Assembly: GCA_021798675.1 (NCBI GenBank)
Contig: JAJZGE010000089.1
Location: 1-7,021 of the forward strand
Length of the DNA stretch: 7,021 nt
Source: Pseudomonadota bacterium
GTDB taxonomy: Bacteria > Pseudomonadota > Gammaproteobacteria > Xanthomonadales > Rhodanobacteraceae
Direction: 5' to 3'
The notes under the pieces are model-generated. The model saw only the letters and a list, made by a program, of their open reading frames with translations. It searched no databases and was not told where the DNA came from. Positions 1 to 6,626 of the stretch are shown in pieces (the first letter of the stretch is position 1; every line of letters starts with the position of its first letter). The position numbers and the translations under genes were made by a program.

Positions 1-623
1 CCGCTGTGCTCATGCACGCGCACGCCCTGCCCGGCCGCCGCGGCCGCGAGGCCGAGCGCATAGTTGAGCGGATGCAGATGCAGCGCGTCACGTTCGTATA
101 GACCGTCGTGGTAGCGCCCGCTGCGCACGCGCTCGCGCAGTTCCTGCTGCGGCAGCCATTGCCACTGCACGCCGTAGTGCTCCGCCAGCAGCTGCTGGCG
201 CCGGCGCAGCACGGCCGGGTCGCGGAACCAGTTGGCCCAGATCACGCCCTCGTCGACCATGTCGCAGTCGATCGCATAGTCGGCGACGCGCCGGCGAATG
301 CGCTGCACTGCCTCGGTGGTGAGGTCGAACATCGCACGCGCGCGCGCCTCGCCGCGTTGCGCCAGCAGCGCCTGCTCGCCCAGCGAGTAGCCGGCAAAGA
401 CGAAGCCGCCGTTGCGGCCGGAGGCACCGAAGCCGATCTGCTCGCGCTCCAGCAGCACCACCTCGCGCACGCCACGCTCGGCCAGGCCCAGCGCCGTGTT
501 GAGGCCCGCATAGCCGCCGCCGATGATCGCCACGCGCGCATGCGCGCTGCCCTGCAGCGGCGCATAGGGCGCATACGGCCTGGCGGTGGCGCGGTAATAG
601 GACGGGGCCAGCGGCGACTTCAT
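1..623 (-). CDS. FAD-dependent oxidoreductase, DAO family (5' part, truncated by window edge)
   Basis: The N-terminal 207 residues of a flavoprotein are visible; the 3' end lies beyond base 1. It begins MKSPLAPSYYRATARPYAPY. A dinucleotide-binding fold follows at about residues 31-60, with VAIIGGGYAG (G35, G37 and G40 form GxGxxG) and an acidic residue (E59) ending the second strand, where FAD ribose is normally held. The segment GASGRNGGF at 66-74 is typical of the D-amino-acid-oxidase fold (PF01266), especially the gamma-glutamylputrescine oxidase (PuuB/OrdL-like) branch. By family knowledge such enzymes oxidise an amine or amino acid with FAD and oxygen; the substrate cannot be told from this fragment. 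The ATG at 623 is chosen because GAGGTG (635-640 on the complement) precedes it by 11 bases and it leaves a normal short leader before the FAD motif. It is separated from the LPS operon by a terminator and the pbpC remnant, so it is probably an unrelated unit. Confidence 0.87.
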   Translation of the reverse strand, partial: MKSPLAPSYYRATARPYAPYAPLQGSAHARVAIIGGGYAGLNTALGLAERGVREVVLLEREQIGFGASGRNGGFVFAGYSLGEQALLAQRGEARARAMFDLTTEAVQRIRRRVADYAIDCDMVDEGVIWANWFRDPAVLRRRQQLLAEHYGVQWQWLPQQELRERVRSGRYHDGLYERDALHLHPLNYALGLAAAAAGQGVRVHEHS

Positions 624-649
624 GGCGGCAGCGACACCTCGGTGCGGAC

Positions 650-693
650 GCGGAAGCGGCGAGCATAGCGCAGCGCGCGGGTGCCGCTTCCGC
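650..693. repeat. Perfect 11-bp inverted repeat, 22-base loop
   Basis: GCGGAAGCGGC at 650-660 is the exact reverse complement of GCCGCTTCCGC at 683-693. The element fills the short gap between the stop of the pbpC remnant (698-700) and the start of the oxidoreductase (623). Neither side has a T-run, so a standard intrinsic terminator is not supported. It could be a regulator-binding operator for the oxidoreductase gene, a 5'-UTR hairpin just upstream of its ribosome-binding site, or a leftover terminator of pbpC. The repeat is seen directly; its role is inference. Confidence 0.55.
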
Positions 694-697
694 CGGG

Positions 698-1102
698 CTA
701 CTCCACCAGGCTCACGCCGAGCGGACGCTGATTGCTGCGGCCATGCTCGTCGCCCACCCGCGCCGTGTAGCTGCCTGCGGCCGGTGGCTGCCAGTAAAGC
801 GCCTGGCCCGGCGCACTGTGGCCGATATAGGCGTCGTTGACGAACCAGTACAGCGCATGCACATCGGCATCGGTAGTGGCGGTGAAGGCGATCCGCTCGC
901 GCCCCAGCTGCGCCAGCCGCAGCGCATAGGTGCCGCCATGCAGCGGCGAGGTGATCTGCGGCGGATCGCCGACGAGCGTGCCGGTTTTCCAGTACACCGG
1001 CAGGCGGTCGGGCTGCGCGCTGCTGGTCTCGTCCGGACGCCGATTCTTGCGCAGCATGTCCATCACCATGAAGCTGGCTTCGTCGCTGAGCACCAACTTC
1101 AC
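698..1102 (-). pseudogene. pbpC: pbpC (penicillin-binding protein 1C) remnant with internal deletion
   Basis: The open frame ending with TAG at 698-700 carries two separated pieces of penicillin-binding protein 1C. The first (about 977-1099) contains LSDEASFMVMDMLR and LPVYWKTGT, the end of the transpeptidase domain with its conserved KTG box (977-988). It is followed almost at once (from about 964) by PPQITSPLHGGTYALRL, TDADVHALYWFVNDAYIG and APGQALYWQPPAAGSYTARV, which resemble the C-terminal BiPBP_C domain (PF06832). In intact proteins roughly 80-120 residues separate these parts, and a glycosyltransferase domain plus most of the transpeptidase domain precede them; all of that is absent. 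What remains is about 134 residues against about 750-800 in the family, with no signal or membrane anchor and no catalytic serine motif. A GTG at 1100-1102 could start the frame, but nothing shows that it is translated. A functional stand-alone BiPBP_C protein is a less likely alternative. Confidence 0.75.
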
Positions 1103-1164
1103 TGCCCCGGCGGCACAGACGGCATGCTGATGCCCGGGCGAACCGCGCTGCCCGCCGCGCACGC

Positions 1165-1193
1165 AAAAGCCCGACAGTCGCGCAACTGCCGGG
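1165..1193 (-). terminator. Intrinsic terminator candidate after galU
   Basis: Read on the minus strand, CCCGGCAGT and ACTGTCGGG form a 9-bp stem with one G-U pair (arms 1185-1193 and 1170-1178) around a 6-base loop, followed by CTTTT. It starts 53 bases past the galU stop and would close the lapA-galU operon. The T-run is short, so efficiency is uncertain. Confidence 0.6.
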
Positions 1194-1246
1194 GTTTAGG
1201 GAAAGTGAAGCCGCGCGCTAACGCCAACGGCGCAGCCACCGCGGCC

Positions 1247-2131
1247 TCAGAGCCGGCCGACGAACTCGCGCACGACCTCGGCCAGCTTCGGATCCTGCAT
1301 CGCCATGTGCATGGTGGCGCGCACCAGGCCGGCCTTGTTGCCGCAGTCGAAGCGGGTGCCTTCGAACCGGTAGGCCAGCACCTTGCCCTGCTCCTTGAGC
1401 AGCGCGTCGATCGCATCGGTCAGCTGGATCTCGCCGCCGGCGCCCGGAATGGTCTGCTCCAGCAGCTGGAAGATCCGCCCCGGCAGCACGTAACGGCCGA
1501 CCACGGCAAGGTTGGAGGGCGCCTCGGCCGGCTTGGGTTTCTCCACCATGTGGCGGATCCGCGCGCTGCGCTCGTCGATCGCCGTGGCGTCGACGATGCC
1601 GTACTTGTCGGTCTCGTTCGGCGGCACTTCCTCCACCGCGATCACGCCGGCCTGCTGGGCTTCGGCGAGTTCGGCCATCTGCCGCAGCGCGCCCTTGCCG
1701 CTGCCGATCGCGCCGTTCCAGATCAGGTCATCGGGCAGCACCACGCCGAACGGCTCGTCGCCCACCACCGGTTTGGCACACAGCACGGCGTGACCCAGAC
1801 CCAGCGCCTCCGGCTGGGTCACGAAGATCGCCCGCACGTGCCGCGGCAGGGTGCCCTGCACCAGCGCCAGCAGCTCGTCCTTGCCCTTTTCCTGCAGCTT
1901 CGCCTCCAGCTCGTAGGCCTTGTCGAAGTAGTCGGCGATCGCATGCTTGTAGCGATTGGTGACGAAGATCAGCGTGTCGGCGCCGGCATCGACCGCCTCG
2001 TCGACGGCGTACTGGATCAGCGGCTTGTCCAGTACCGGCAGCATTTCCTTGGCCACCACCTTGGTGGCCGGCAGAAAGCGGGTGCCGAGGCCAGCCACGG
2101 GGAATACCACCTTGCGCAGGGGTTTGCTCAC
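1247..2131 (-). CDS. galU: UTP--glucose-1-phosphate uridylyltransferase
   Basis: GalU makes UDP-glucose and pyrophosphate from UTP and glucose-1-phosphate in the cytoplasm, supplying LPS core, exopolysaccharide and, through UDP-glucuronate or UDP-galactose, other envelope sugars. The 294 residues match the usual length of bacterial GalU (about 290-300). Visible family signatures are the nucleotide-binding loop VAGLGTRFLPATK at 12-24, KEMLPVLDKPLIQY at 28-41, the PDD metal/sugar segment at 133-135, VEKPK at 196-200, GGEIQLTDAID at 232-242 and FDCGNK at 261-266. The start is GTG at 2129-2131, overlapping the upstream dehydratase stop by 4 bases (GTGA). GGAG 8 bases before the GTG is a good Shine-Dalgarno site, so the start is well supported and translation is probably coupled. 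It is the last gene of the LPS operon, with a terminator candidate downstream. Confidence 0.97.
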   Translation of the reverse strand: MSKPLRKVVFPVAGLGTRFLPATKVVAKEMLPVLDKPLIQYAVDEAVDAGADTLIFVTNRYKHAIADYFDKAYELEAKLQEKGKDELLALVQGTLPRHVRAIFVTQPEALGLGHAVLCAKPVVGDEPFGVVLPDDLIWNGAIGSGKGALRQMAELAEAQQAGVIAVEEVPPNETDKYGIVDATAIDERSARIRHMVEKPKPAEAPSNLAVVGRYVLPGRIFQLLEQTIPGAGGEIQLTDAIDALLKEQGKVLAYRFEGTRFDCGNKAGLVRATMHMAMQDPKLAEVVREFVGRL

Positions 2132-4026
2132 TCACTTTTCTCCGGATGGGTGCGACGAATCGAGATGACATTGTCCGGCTGCGCGACTTCGCTCCAGCGG
2201 AACGAGGGCAGCAGGCTGGACACGCAGCGGCGCAATTCGTCTTCGTTGTAGACAGCCTCCGCCTCGGCGGCCTTGTTCAGCAGCGCCTGCAGCAGCTCCC
2301 ACGAGACTTCGCGGTGCTGCGCCAGGAAAATCTTCGCGTGCTCGGTGGCGCGATAGTTTTCCAGCGGGTGGAAAAGCTCCTCGAACAGTTTTTCGCCGGC
2401 GCGCAACCCGGTATAGACGATCGGGATCTCGCTGCCCGGCTTCTTGCCGGCGAGGCGGATCATCTGTTCGGCCAGATCGCGGATCTTCACCGGCTCGCCC
2501 ATGTCGAGCGCGTAGATCTCGCCGCCCTTGCCGATGCTGGCCGCCTGCAGGATCAGTTGGCACGCCTCGGGGATCGTCATGAAATAGCGCGAGACCTCCG
2601 GATGCGTCACGGTGACCGGGCCGCCGTCGCGGATCTGCCGGCGGAACAGCGGCACCACCGAGCCGGCTGAATCCAGCACGTTGCCGAAACGCACCGTCAT
2701 GTAGCGGGTTTCAGCGTGTGCATCGAGGTTCTGGCAGTAGATCTCGGCCACCCGCTTGCAGGCTCCCATCACGCTGGTCGGATTGACCGCCTTGTCGGTG
2801 GAGATCAGCACGAAGCATTCGACGCCGGTTTCGCGGGCCACATCGGCGACCGTGCGCGTGGCCAGCACGTTGTTGCGGAACGCCGTGCGCAACTGTCCCT
2901 GCAGCATCGGCACATGCTTGTAGGCGGCAGCGTGGAACACCACCTGCGGCATCGCCTGCGCGAACACTTTCTGCATCGCCACCTGATCGCCACAGTTGGA
3001 CAGGATGCTTTCCAGAATGAGCTCGGGAAAGTCCGCCCGCAGCTCCTGGGTGATGCGGTACAGGTTGTACTCGCTCTGCTCCACCACGATCAGCGACTGC
3101 GCACCCATGCGCGCGATCTGCCGGCACAGTTCCGAGCCGATCGAACCGCCGCCTCCGGTCACCAGCACGCGGCGGGTGGTCAGCGTGGACCGGATCGCCG
3201 TCCAGTCGAGCTCCACCGCGTCACGACCAAGCAGATCGTCGATCGCCACCTCCTTGATCTGGTTGAACTGGGCGCGGCCGGCGACCACGTCCTCCAGCCG
3301 TGGCACCGTGCGATATGGCAGTCCGGTGGCATCGCACAGCGCCACCACACGCCGCATCTCGCTGGTCGAGGCGGCCGGCAATGCGATCAGCAGCATGTCC
3401 ACGGCCGCCTCGCGCGCAACCTCGGGCAACTGGTCGAGGCGACTCAATACCGGGTGGCCGTTGATGCTGGCGCCGCGCAGGCTGGGTTTGTCATCGACAA
3501 AACCCACCACTGCGTAGCGACTGTCTCGACGCAGATCGCGCGACAGCACTTCGCCGGCCCGGTCGGCGCCCACGATCAGCACCCGTTTGACTTTCTGGTT
3601 CTGCAGCAGTTCGCTGCGGCTGTCCTTCCAGAAGCGATAGGCCAGCCGGGGCGTACCCAGCATCAGGGCGAGAACGGCCGGATAGATCAGCAGCACCGAG
3701 CGCGGCACGCCGTCCAGCCGGTTGTACAGGAACAGCGTGATGTAGATCGCGAACGCGCCGATCACCACCGCACGCAGGATGTTCCACAGGTCGGGCAGGC
3801 TGGCGAAGCGCCAGACGCTCTTGTACAGCCCGGTCCAGCGAAAAATCAGCCCCTGCACCAGCAGTACCACCGGAAATTCCAGCAGGTGGTAGCTGACGAT
3901 CTCGTCGGCTCCGAACGAATAGCGCAGCTGCTTGGCGATCCACCAGGCCAGCGCCGCCATCGCCAGGTCGTGCAGCACGACCGCGATGCGCGGGTGGATG
4001 ACACCGATCAATTTACGCAACGACAT
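2128..4026 (-). CDS. wbpM: Membrane-anchored UDP-N-acetylhexosamine 4,6-dehydratase, WbpM/CapD family
   Basis: The 632-residue protein has the full architecture of the large WbpM/CapD class. Four likely transmembrane helices lie at about 13-32, 46-63, 82-101 and 109-128. A first Rossmann-like domain follows (VLIVGADRAGEV at 149-160), then a C-terminal extended-SDR domain with NAD(P)-binding VTGGGGSIGSEL at 289-300. STDKAVNPTSVMGACKR (409-425) shows the Met-x3-Lys arrangement (M420, K424) that replaces the usual YxxxK in this family. GLRAGEKLFEEL at 540-551 is also conserved. Family members convert UDP-GlcNAc to the 4-keto-6-deoxy sugar, the first step to FucNAc, QuiNAc or bacillosamine in O-antigens and glycans; the exact product is not shown here. 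The ATG at 4024-4026 overlaps the upstream transferase by 14 bases and has AAGGA about 5 bases before it. The symbol is by similarity; capD is used for the same family. Confidence 0.93.
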   Translation of the reverse strand: MSLRKLIGVIHPRIAVVLHDLAMAALAWWIAKQLRYSFGADEIVSYHLLEFPVVLLVQGLIFRWTGLYKSVWRFASLPDLWNILRAVVIGAFAIYITLFLYNRLDGVPRSVLLIYPAVLALMLGTPRLAYRFWKDSRSELLQNQKVKRVLIVGADRAGEVLSRDLRRDSRYAVVGFVDDKPSLRGASINGHPVLSRLDQLPEVAREAAVDMLLIALPAASTSEMRRVVALCDATGLPYRTVPRLEDVVAGRAQFNQIKEVAIDDLLGRDAVELDWTAIRSTLTTRRVLVTGGGGSIGSELCRQIARMGAQSLIVVEQSEYNLYRITQELRADFPELILESILSNCGDQVAMQKVFAQAMPQVVFHAAAYKHVPMLQGQLRTAFRNNVLATRTVADVARETGVECFVLISTDKAVNPTSVMGACKRVAEIYCQNLDAHAETRYMTVRFGNVLDSAGSVVPLFRRQIRDGGPVTVTHPEVSRYFMTIPEACQLILQAASIGKGGEIYALDMGEPVKIRDLAEQMIRLAGKKPGSEIPIVYTGLRAGEKLFEELFHPLENYRATEHAKIFLAQHREVSWELLQALLNKAAEAEAVYNEDELRRCVSSLLPSFRWSEVAQPDNVISIRRTHPEKSE

Positions 4027-5062
4027 GACGATCCTTCGACAGGTTGCGCCGCAGGCAGCGACGTTTCAGCGCCAGCCAGATGGCTGCCGCGCCCAGGTAA
4101 ACGAGGATACTAACGGGCAGCGCCACCTCCGGATGACTGCAAGCCAACCAGGCGGCCGGCGCCGCCACCAGCAGATTCCAGCCCATGTAGGCCGCATCCA
4201 CCCCGCCATGGGTGGCACCGCTGCGTACCAGCCACTGATACAGATGCTCGCGATGCGCGGCTTGCCACTGCCGGCCCCGCCAGATGCGGGTCAGTAGCGT
4301 CAGGCTGGCATCGGTCACGAAGGCCGAGCACAGGATCAGCGCTGGCCACAGCAGGGCGGGTTGTCGCTGCCACAGCATCGCGCTGAGCGCAAAGATCAGC
4401 AGGCCGAGGCTGCCGCTGCCCACGTCGCCCATGAAAATCCGCGCCGGCGGCCGGTTGTAGCCCCAGAACCCGAGCGTGGCGGCGGCGACCACGGCCGCCG
4501 CGATCGCCAACGACGGCTGTGCCGCGTCGACGGCCAGCAGCGCCAGGCCGCTGGTCACGAAGATCGCCTGCTGTGCCAGCAGGCCGTCGATGCCGTCCAT
4601 GAAATTATGCAGGTTGATGCTCCAGGCGCCGGCGCCCAGCAGCAGCGGCAGCCACCATCCCGACAGGCCGCTGGCGACCAGCGCGAGTGAAAAACCCAGC
4701 ACCGCCAGCAGCTGCGCGCCGAGTCGCGGCCACACCGGCAGCGGCTGATGATCATCCCACCAGCCAGCCAGCGCGACCAGCGCAAGTGCGCCCACCACGC
4801 TGATCATCACACCGGGCGGCCAGCGCTCAGGGCGCATCAGCCACGCCCCGGACATGCAAATCAACGTCGCGACCACCACGCCCAGACCGCCGCCTCGTGG
4901 CGTCGGCAGGATATGCGAACGGCGGTGCCCGGGCTGATCCAGCAGGCCGCGGCGGTGTGCGTAGGCAATCGCCGCGCGCACCAGCAGCAGCGCCAGCAGC
5001 AGCGCCAGCAGCGGCCATCCGATGGCCGTGAACCGGTCCGTCTCACTCACTGGCAACGCCAT
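4013..5062 (-). CDS. Undecaprenyl-phosphate sugar-1-phosphate transferase, WecA/WbpL (MraY) family
   Basis: This 349-residue polytopic membrane protein should transfer an N-acetylhexosamine-1-phosphate from its UDP-sugar to undecaprenyl phosphate, starting the lipid-linked O-antigen or enterobacterial-common-antigen-like repeat. Family motifs appear in order: LLDQPGHRRSHILPTPRGGG at 40-59, WWDDHQPLPVWPRL at 101-114 (the Asp pair implicated in Mg2+/catalysis), NLHNFMDGIDG at 150-160, RIFMGDVGSGSLG at 208-220 and AHREHLYQ at 269-276 (the HxH-like signature of WecA/WbpL enzymes). About ten hydrophobic segments span the protein. It lies between lapB and a wbpM-like gene, and in Pseudomonas the pair wbpL and wbpM serves O-antigen assembly, so a WbpL-type role is plausible; the sugar specificity cannot be read. 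The ATG at 5062 overlaps lapB by 20 bases and lacks a clear Shine-Dalgarno site. A GTG at 5050 (8-base overlap) is an equally possible start. Confidence 0.92.
   Translation of the reverse strand: MALPVSETDRFTAIGWPLLALLLALLLVRAAIAYAHRRGLLDQPGHRRSHILPTPRGGGLGVVVATLICMSGAWLMRPERWPPGVMISVVGALALVALAGWWDDHQPLPVWPRLGAQLLAVLGFSLALVASGLSGWWLPLLLGAGAWSINLHNFMDGIDGLLAQQAIFVTSGLALLAVDAAQPSLAIAAAVVAAATLGFWGYNRPPARIFMGDVGSGSLGLLIFALSAMLWQRQPALLWPALILCSAFVTDASLTLLTRIWRGRQWQAAHREHLYQWLVRSGATHGGVDAAYMGWNLLVAAPAAWLACSHPEVALPVSILVYLGAAAIWLALKRRCLRRNLSKDRHVVA
4982..5012. repeat. 12-bp tandem repeat (2.6 copies) inside the transferase gene
   Basis: The unit CAGCAGCAGCGC occurs twice exactly (4982-4993 and 4994-5005), then seven more matching bases to 5012. 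On the coding strand it encodes the Leu/Ala run LLALLLALLL in the first transmembrane helix. Because the unit is a multiple of three, gain or loss of a copy would only lengthen or shorten that helix by four residues. It is probably a by-product of Leu codon bias (CTG) in a hydrophobic segment. Confidence 0.8.
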
Positions 5063-6215
5063 GGATCGGCCGGATCGTGCTCCAGCTCTTGCAACTGGGA
5101 CACTGCCAGTGATGCGCCTTGGCGCCGAAGCCGCAGCGGCTGCAGCGGTACATCGCCTGGCCCTCCAGCAGCTTGCGGGTGAGATCGCGCAGGATCAGGA
5201 AATTCTCCCGCGCCTCGCCATCGATCTTGTCCATGGTGGCGTCGATAAGGGCCATCAGGCCGCGCACCGACGGGCGCTGACGCAGCTGCGCGGTGAGGAA
5301 ATCGATCGACGCGCGTTCGCCGTCGCGCTGGCGATAAAGCTGGGCCAGCGCCAGCACCGGCGAAATGCCGTGGTAGCGACCCAGCAGCTCGCGCAGAAAA
5401 CTCTCTGCACGCTCCATCTGCTGCGCATGCGCGTAGCTGTTGAGCAGCGGCGGCAAAATGTCCGGCGTGAAAGCCGCGTCGGCCTGGATCGCCGCCTCAT
5501 AGGCGTCCACCGCCTCGAGGTAATGGCCATCCTCGGACTGCAGACGGCCGGTGAGCATGAACGCCCTGACGCAATCGGCCTGGCATTCGAAGGCCTGCCG
5601 CAGGTACTCGCGCGCCTCGGCCAGCGCGCCATGTTGGCGCGAGCGGTCTGCCAGCTCGCAGTAGAACTGGGCAATCATCGACGCCTCGTCCTCGCCGGTC
5701 ATCACCTCCAGCCGGCGCGCGTGTTCGATGGCCTTGTACCAGTCGCGCTCGTGCTGGTAGATCGCGATCAGGTGGCGCAACGCCGAGGGCGCGTGCGCAT
5801 CCATCGCCACCAGGTCGGAAAACAGCGCCTCGGCGCGATCAAGCAGCCCGGCCCGCATGTAGTCCTCGCCCAGCTCCAGCAAGGCCACGGTCTTCATCGC
5901 ATCCGACAAGCCCGGGCGCGAGACCAGATGCTGATGCAGGCGGATCGCCTGCTCGACCTCGCCGCGGCGGCGAAACAGGTTGCCCAGCGCGAGGTGGGTT
6001 TCCACCGTGTCGCGGTTGTATTCGGCCAGCCGCAGGAACACCTCGATCGCCTTGTCCTGCTCCTCGTTGAGCAGGTAGTTCAGGCCGCGAAAATAGTCCG
6101 AGGACAATTCACTGACCTCGGCTCCGGAGCGGCGCGCCGCCCACCAGCGCGAGGCCCACCAGCCCAGCACGAAGGCTGCCGGCACCAGCAGCAGCAACTC
6201 ATTGGCGAGCTTCAT
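5043..6215 (-). CDS. lapB: Lipopolysaccharide assembly protein B (TPR/rubredoxin-like)
   Basis: LapB (YciM) is an inner-membrane protein with a cytoplasmic TPR domain that recruits LpxC to FtsH for degradation and so sets the rate of lipid A synthesis. The 390-residue length is almost identical to E. coli LapB (389). Residues 4-22 (ANELLLLVPAAFVLGWWAS) form the N-terminal membrane anchor. TPR-like helical repeats fill about 38-340, for example YFRGLNYLLNEEQDKAIEVF at 41-60 and HLALGNLFRRRGEVEQAIRL at 74-93. The C-terminal rubredoxin-like zinc knuckle is intact, with C358, C361, C372 and C375 (CxxC-x10-CxxC). The ATG at 6213-6215 overlaps the lapA stop as ATGA, and the protein begins directly with the membrane anchor, so this start is preferred over a longer open frame reaching 6497 whose extra residues are lapA DNA read out of frame. 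There is no strong Shine-Dalgarno site, which fits translational coupling to lapA. Confidence 0.95.
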   Translation of the reverse strand: MKLANELLLLVPAAFVLGWWASRWWAARRSGAEVSELSSDYFRGLNYLLNEEQDKAIEVFLRLAEYNRDTVETHLALGNLFRRRGEVEQAIRLHQHLVSRPGLSDAMKTVALLELGEDYMRAGLLDRAEALFSDLVAMDAHAPSALRHLIAIYQHERDWYKAIEHARRLEVMTGEDEASMIAQFYCELADRSRQHGALAEAREYLRQAFECQADCVRAFMLTGRLQSEDGHYLEAVDAYEAAIQADAAFTPDILPPLLNSYAHAQQMERAESFLRELLGRYHGISPVLALAQLYRQRDGERASIDFLTAQLRQRPSVRGLMALIDATMDKIDGEARENFLILRDLTRKLLEGQAMYRCSRCGFGAKAHHWQCPSCKSWSTIRPIHGVASE

Positions 6216-6463
6216 GGAGCAGGCGGCAGCGGCTTGCCGGCATCGCGCCGCTGTCGATGGCGCTGGCGCGACTGCAGGCCAGCCCACGCCGCAAGGCCGC
6301 CCAGCAGCCAGCCGATCGCCAGGGCGCCGAGCAGTGCCGCCCCCTTCGGAAGGTGCACCTGGGTGAACGCGAAATCGTACGTCACCAGCTCGGCATTGAG
6401 CGCACCCAGCACCACGCCGGCCACGATGAATACAGCAAAGATGGATATCACAAGCAGTCGCAT
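6212..6463 (-). CDS. lapA: Lipopolysaccharide assembly protein A (DUF1049)
   Basis: This small inner-membrane protein of 83 residues has two hydrophobic segments, about 3-22 (LLVISIFAVFIVAGVVLGAL) and 41-64 (GAALLGALAIGWLLGGLAAW and following), separated by the characteristic NAELVTYDFAFTQVHLPKG stretch and followed by a basic tail (QSRQRHRQRR). This is the LapA/YciS (PF06305) plan. LapA partners LapB in controlling LPS assembly and LpxC stability. It is shorter than the E. coli protein (about 100 residues), mainly at the C-terminus. It is the first gene of the overlapping run; its stop shares ATGA with the lapB start. The ATG at 6461-6463 gives an immediate hydrophobic helix. There is no obvious Shine-Dalgarno sequence ahead of it, and I could not identify a convincing promoter in the preceding 160 bases, although the ihfB terminator implies one. 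Confidence 0.92.
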   Translation of the reverse strand: MRLLVISIFAVFIVAGVVLGALNAELVTYDFAFTQVHLPKGAALLGALAIGWLLGGLAAWAGLQSRQRHRQRRDAGKPLPPAP

Positions 6464-6571
6464 GCGGCGACTTTACCCGATTGGACGTGACAGGCACAGG
6501 CGTTGCCTGCCCGCGCAGCCATCGCCGCGCACCCGATCATGACACGCTGGCAGGGTGCATCCGCCAGGCAC

Positions 6572-6604
6572 AAAAAAGGCAGGATCGGTCTGCGCCACCT
6601 GCCT
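6572..6604 (-). terminator. Intrinsic terminator after ihfB
   Basis: On the minus strand AGGCAGG (6598-6604) pairs with CCTGCCT (6577-6583) across a 14-base loop, and the second arm runs into a six-base T tract (6572-6577). It lies about 23 bases past the ihfB stop and separates ihfB from the lapA operon. The loop is rather long but the T tract is the best in the window. Confidence 0.7.
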
Positions 6605-6626
6605 GCAGTCGCACGCGGTCAGGACG

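Noticed and set aside
88..666. A 192-codon minus-strand frame over the oxidoreductase
   Set aside because: It is out of frame with the FAD-binding protein and its translation is Arg/Ala-rich noise. The true frame starts at 623 and runs off the window.
1103..1162. ATG at 1162 as the start of the pbpC-like frame
   Set aside because: The first 20 codons show no convincing PBP similarity and begin right beside the terminator hairpin. They are more likely chance open sequence.
743..2251. A 502-codon open frame on the plus strand
   Set aside because: It lies antisense to galU and the pbpC remnant. Its translation is rich in His, Arg and Gln with no recognisable domain, as expected for the complement of GC-rich genes.
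2716..4113. A 465-codon open frame on the plus strand
   Set aside because: It is antisense to the wbpM-like gene, which has full family motifs. The plus-strand product is low-complexity and unrecognisable.
6216..6497. N-terminal extension of lapB to an ATG at 6497
   Set aside because: The extra 94 residues overlap lapA in another frame, are Cys/Arg-rich and unlike LapB. The start at 6215 gives the family length and begins at the membrane anchor.
6464..6500. TAAAGT just upstream of the lapA ATG as a -10 box
   Set aside because: It matches only four of six consensus bases, has no good -35 partner at 17 bases, and would put the transcript start almost on the ATG.
5022..6542. A 506-codon open frame on the plus strand
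   Set aside because: It is antisense to lapB and lapA, both firmly identified. It is a high-GC shadow frame.
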